DNA from: Flavobacterium sp.
GTDB taxonomy: Bacteria; Bacteroidota; Bacteroidia; Flavobacteriales; Flavobacteriaceae
Assembly: GCA_030682755.1 (NCBI GenBank)
Contig: JAUXNR010000736.1
Span: forward strand, 1-9,341
Direction: 5' to 3'
DNA length: 9,341 nucleotides
Shown piece after piece: positions 6,886 to 9,341 of the stretch. Under the pieces are notes generated by a model. That model had not been told where the DNA came from and ran no database searches. It saw nothing but the letters and a program-made list of their open reading frames with translations. Position numbers and translations under genes: made by a program. How positions within the stretch are numbered: position 1 is the first letter of the stretch; every line of letters begins with the position of its first letter.

Positions 6886-8178
6886 ATGATTGGAAAGTTA
6901 GCGTGGAAAAACCTTTGGTTTAAACCTTTGAATACCATATTGAGTTTGGTGTTGTTAACAGCCTCGGTTGCCATTATTTCACTTTTAATTTTATTGCAAG
7001 AGCAGTTTGAGAAACAATTTTCAAGTAATATTGATGGTGTAGATTTGGTTATTGGGGCACAAGGAAGTCCTTTACAATTAATTCTTTCTGCTGTTTATCA
7101 AGTGGATGCACCAACTGGAAATATTAGTTATAAAGAAGCTCAAGTTTGGATGAATCATCCTTTTGTGGAGACAGCAATTCCGCTTGCTTTTGGAGATAAT
7201 TATCGAGGTTTTCGGATTGTTGGAACAACTCCTGATTATTTAGAAAAATATACCGCAAAAGTAGCAACAGGAAAAATTTTCGAAAAAGATTTTGAGGTAG
7301 TTGTTGGAAGTGAAATTGCCAAAAAACTAAACTTAAAAATAGGCGATACTTTTTTTGGAACACATGGCGATGCTATTGAAGGTGACGTTCATGATGAATT
7401 TGCTTATGTTGTTACCGGCATTGCTTCTCCAACTGGAAAAGTTGTAGATAATTTAATTTTGTCAACAGTTGAAAGCGTTTGGGCTGTTCACGGGGATCAT
7501 GACCACGATCACGAAGGTCATGTACATGATGAGAATTGCAATCACGACCATGACGTAGTTGATGAAAATCCGGCTCATGGTGAAGAAGGACACGTTCATG
7601 AAGAAGGCGATGAACATGATCACGAAGAGGAAAATGAAATTACAGCAGTTTTAATAAAATTTAAAAATAAAATGGGAATCATTTCTTGGCCAAGAATGAT
7701 TGCTCAAAACACAAAAATGCAAGCAGCTCTTCCGGCAATAGAAATTAACAGGTTGTTTTCTTTGTTTGGTTTTGGTTTGCAAGCACTAGAATACTTAGCT
7801 TATGGCATCATGCTGATTTCAGGAATAAGTATTTTTATAGCACTGTATAATCGATTGAAGGAACGAAAATATGAGTTTGCATTGTTGCGGGTTTCAGGTG
7901 CTTCAAGAGGCCAGTTGTTGGCATTGGTATTGCTTGAAAGTTTGTTGTTAACTGTTGTAGGTTTTGTTTTTGGTATAATTGTTGGAAGAATTGCCTTGTG
8001 GATGATTTCGGCAACAACGGATGAACAATTTAAAATGGCTTTTGACCCCATGACAATAATTTGGGAAAAAGAAGGAATATTATTTTTGGTTACTATCTTT
8101 GTAGGCGTAATTGCGGCACTTATTCCGGCTGTAAAAGCGTATAGTTTAAATATTTCAAAAACATTATCAAATGCGTAA
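6886..8178 (+). CDS. FtsX-like ABC permease with histidine-rich extracytoplasmic loop, probable zinc transporter subunit
   Basis: This 430-residue permease has the FtsX/MacB layout. Helix 1 lies at about residues 15-37, a large extracytoplasmic domain at about 38-298, and three C-terminal helices at about 300-321, 343-372 and 395-418. The coupling region NRLKERKYEFALLRVSGASRGQL (322-344) is typical of the FtsX family. Inserted in the extracytoplasmic domain is a stretch at residues 202-247 with 13 His, 18 Asp or Glu and one Cys (C218), in motifs such as DHDHDHEGHVHDE. This is a strong candidate metal-collecting arm. H160, H169 and D170 nearby may add ligands. The gene follows the ATPase by 1 base and overlaps the DUF3299-like gene by 8 bases, so the three products very likely form one machine. 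Proteins of this architecture occur in Zur-regulated Zrg-type zinc uptake operons. FtsX-like permeases also serve in export and lipoprotein release, so direction and ion remain inferred. Confidence 0.9.
   Translation: MIGKLAWKNLWFKPLNTILSLVLLTASVAIISLLILLQEQFEKQFSSNIDGVDLVIGAQGSPLQLILSAVYQVDAPTGNISYKEAQVWMNHPFVETAIPLAFGDNYRGFRIVGTTPDYLEKYTAKVATGKIFEKDFEVVVGSEIAKKLNLKIGDTFFGTHGDAIEGDVHDEFAYVVTGIASPTGKVVDNLILSTVESVWAVHGDHDHDHEGHVHDENCNHDHDVVDENPAHGEEGHVHEEGDEHDHEEENEITAVLIKFKNKMGIISWPRMIAQNTKMQAALPAIEINRLFSLFGFGLQALEYLAYGIMLISGISIFIALYNRLKERKYEFALLRVSGASRGQLLALVLLESLLLTVVGFVFGIIVGRIALWMISATTDEQFKMAFDPMTIIWEKEGILFLVTIFVGVIAALIPAVKAYSLNISKTLSNA
7489..7626 (+). repeat. Segment coding for the His/Asp/Glu-rich metal-binding loop
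   Basis: This in-frame stretch encodes residues 202-247 of the permease, built from degenerate HD, HDH, GHVH and EHDH units. GHVH occurs twice, at 211-214 and 235-238. It shows low complexity at protein level, but the codons vary (CAT and CAC, GAT and GAC). It is therefore not an exact DNA repeat, and the reading frame continues undisturbed on both sides. Confidence 0.8.
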
Positions 8179-8719
8179 AATTTATATTGGATTTAGTTTA
8201 GTTTTTCTTTTAATGATTTATTTGGATGTCACTTTTGTACCAAATAAATCAGTTTCTGTTGAACAAGAACCACTAACTCAGAACATCCAAACTGCTTCTT
8301 TTTTAAACTTAAATAATAATCCTTTTCAGCAAGTGAAACCTGATACATTGACTTGGAAGTTATTGGGTGAAATAAAATATGTAAAAAAGCCAAGCAAAGA
8401 CTATCCTGATGGGGTTATGTTTCCAATTATCAATTCAAGTTTAAAACAAAAAGGAAAAAAGAAAATCGTGATGAGCGGATTTATTATTCCTATTGATAAT
8501 GTATCGTATGCCTTGAGTAAAAATGTTTTTGCTTCTTGTTTTTTTTGTGGTCAAGCCGGTCCTGAGACAATTATGGGAATAAAATTTAAAGGTGCAACGC
8601 CTAAATTAAAAACCGACCAATATGTGACTTTAGAGGGCGTTTTCAGATATAATGATAATGATGTTAACGATTGGATTTATCATGTTGATGAAGCTGTTAT
8701 TGTAAAAGGAGCCAAATAA
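8171..8719 (+). CDS. DUF3299-like membrane-anchored protein with CxxC motif
   Basis: This 182-residue protein has one N-terminal hydrophobic helix (about residues 4-19), a linker of about 35 residues, and a compact C-terminal domain from TWKLLGEIKY (61-70) onward. The domain contains KIVMSGFIIPID (98-109), CFFCGQAGPETIM (123-135) and LEGVFRYNDND (154-164), the signature of DUF3299-like proteins. C123 and C126 form a CxxC that could bind metal or act as a thiol pair. The helix is most likely a signal anchor, which places the domain in the periplasm with the histidine-rich loop of the permease. The start codon lies inside the permease gene (8-base overlap, ATG at 8171 and TAA at 8176), so translation is probably coupled. 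DUF3299 genes accompany Zrg-type zinc transporter operons in Proteobacteria, to my knowledge without an assigned biochemical role. A part in metal capture or transfer is inferred. Confidence 0.8.
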   Translation: MRKIYIGFSLVFLLMIYLDVTFVPNKSVSVEQEPLTQNIQTASFLNLNNNPFQQVKPDTLTWKLLGEIKYVKKPSKDYPDGVMFPIINSSLKQKGKKKIVMSGFIIPIDNVSYALSKNVFASCFFCGQAGPETIMGIKFKGATPKLKTDQYVTLEGVFRYNDNDVNDWIYHVDEAVIVKGAK

Positions 8720-8729
8720 GCTAAGTAAC

Positions 8730-8757
8730 CTTTTACCCATATTCTTTCACCCATAAC
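8730..8757 (+). repeat. Short degenerate tandem repeat in the gap before the HAD gene
   Basis: CTTTTACCCATA (8730-8741) recurs as CTTTCACCCATA (8744-8755) with a 14-base period and one mismatch. It lies in the 46-base gap between the DUF3299-like gene and the HAD gene. No hairpin terminator or clear -7 element is visible in this gap. The repeat may be a fragment of an interspersed element or chance. Confidence 0.35.
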
Positions 8758-8765
8758 TCTTTTAA

Positions 8766-9341
8766 ATGAAACCCTTTCAACACAAATCGGATATTTTCTT
8801 TGATTTAGATCATACCTTGTGGGATTTTGAGAAAAATTCGGCTTTAGCTTTTGAAATGATTTTTGACAAACATAAATTGTCATTAGATTTAGAATTGTTT
8901 TTGAGTTTTTATGTCCCCATTAATTTTAAATATTGGAAGTTGTATCGCGATGAAAAAATTTCTACTGAGGATCTTCGCTATTATCGGTTAAAAGAAGTTT
9001 TTGATTTGATGAATGAAAAAGTAAGTGATGAGTTGATTTACTTATTGTCTCAAGAATACATTCATTATCTGCCTCAGTTTAATTACTTATATGATGGTGC
9101 AACTGAAATTTTAGACTACTTATCTCCAAATTACAATTTACACATTATTACAAATGGTTTTCAAGCTGTTCAATACGGAAAGCTAAAAAATTCTAATATT
9201 GAGCATTATTTCAAAACGGTTACAAATTCGGAAATGGCAGGAGTGAAAAAGCCAAATCCTATTATTTTTGAATATGCTTTGCAAAAAGCCAATTCAGAAA
9301 AAACCAAAAGTATAATGATTGGTGACAATCTGGAGGCAGAT
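8766..9341 (+). CDS. yjjG: YjjG-type HAD nucleotidase (C-terminus outside window)
   Basis: The frame from the ATG at 8766 is open to the right edge, giving 192 residues of a family about 230 long. HAD motif I is DLDHTLWDF, with nucleophile D13 and acid/base D15. An alpha-helical cap follows at about residues 20-105. Motif II is TNG (T129), motif III is K161 or K162 in GVKKPNP, and motif IV begins with GDNLEAD (D187 and D192) at the very edge. The W in DHTLWDF and the ITNGFQAVQ segment are typical of YjjG/YfnB-type HADs. In E. coli, YjjG dephosphorylates non-canonical pyrimidine nucleotides, which keeps them out of DNA. The active-site set is complete in the visible part. It lies 46 bases after the DUF3299-like gene without an evident terminator, so read-through from the metal operon is possible, but no functional link is expected. 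Confidence 0.85.
   Translation, partial: MKPFQHKSDIFFDLDHTLWDFEKNSALAFEMIFDKHKLSLDLELFLSFYVPINFKYWKLYRDEKISTEDLRYYRLKEVFDLMNEKVSDELIYLLSQEYIHYLPQFNYLYDGATEILDYLSPNYNLHIITNGFQAVQYGKLKNSNIEHYFKTVTNSEMAGVKKPNPIIFEYALQKANSEKTKSIMIGDNLEAD

Noticed and set aside
7489..7626. His-rich stretch as a recent DNA repeat expansion or frameshift product
   Set aside because: Codons for the repeated residues vary, and the permease frame continues correctly on both sides, so it appears to be a selected protein feature.
7124..8051. Several minus-strand open frames opposite the FtsX-like permease
   Set aside because: They mirror a strongly conserved plus-strand coding region and have low-complexity, unlikely protein sequences.
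8680..8883. 67-codon minus-strand open frame over the gap before the HAD gene
   Set aside because: It overlaps the ends of two clear plus-strand genes and shows no recognisable features.

Overview
The window is about two-thirds A+T. Its protein families, the lack of Shine-Dalgarno sequences before most starts, and promoter elements resembling TAnnTTTG all point to a member of the Bacteroidota, most likely Flavobacteriaceae and probably Flavobacterium-like. This is judged by eye, without a database search. No rRNA, tRNA, CRISPR array, insertion sequence or phage gene was seen.

Layout. Positions 1-1896 (minus) hold the first 632 codons of a large secreted BNR/Asp-box beta-propeller protein of the VPS10/sortilin-like type, which runs off the left edge. 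Positions 1962-2699 (minus) encode a LolA-like exported protein that ends at a clear hairpin terminator. Divergent from it are radC (2811-3506) and a small PepSY-type membrane protein (3519-4079), probably one transcript. They converge on a Fur-family repressor (4082-4486, minus). From 4541 to the end everything is on the plus strand: a MerC-like membrane protein, a COG0523/CobW GTPase broken by one in-frame TAA, a UUCG-loop terminator, an ABC ATPase, an FtsX-like permease with a histidine-rich loop, a DUF3299-like protein, and the start of a YjjG-type HAD nucleotidase that runs off the right edge.

The centre of interest is 4082-8719, which reads as a zinc (or related transition metal) homeostasis locus. 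A Zur-like repressor lies divergently from a merC-COG0523 pair. A second operon encodes an ABC transporter whose permease carries 13 histidines in 46 extracytoplasmic residues, followed by a CxxC-bearing DUF3299-like protein. Both operons have a near-identical palindrome, CAACA(G/T)TGTTG, in their promoter regions, which I propose as the operator of the local repressor. The ABC-permease-DUF3299 set resembles the Zur-regulated Zrg zinc uptake system of Vibrio. No separate ZrgA (DUF2796) gene is visible here, and the histidine-rich loop may do its job. Metal identity and transport direction are inferred, not shown by the sequence.
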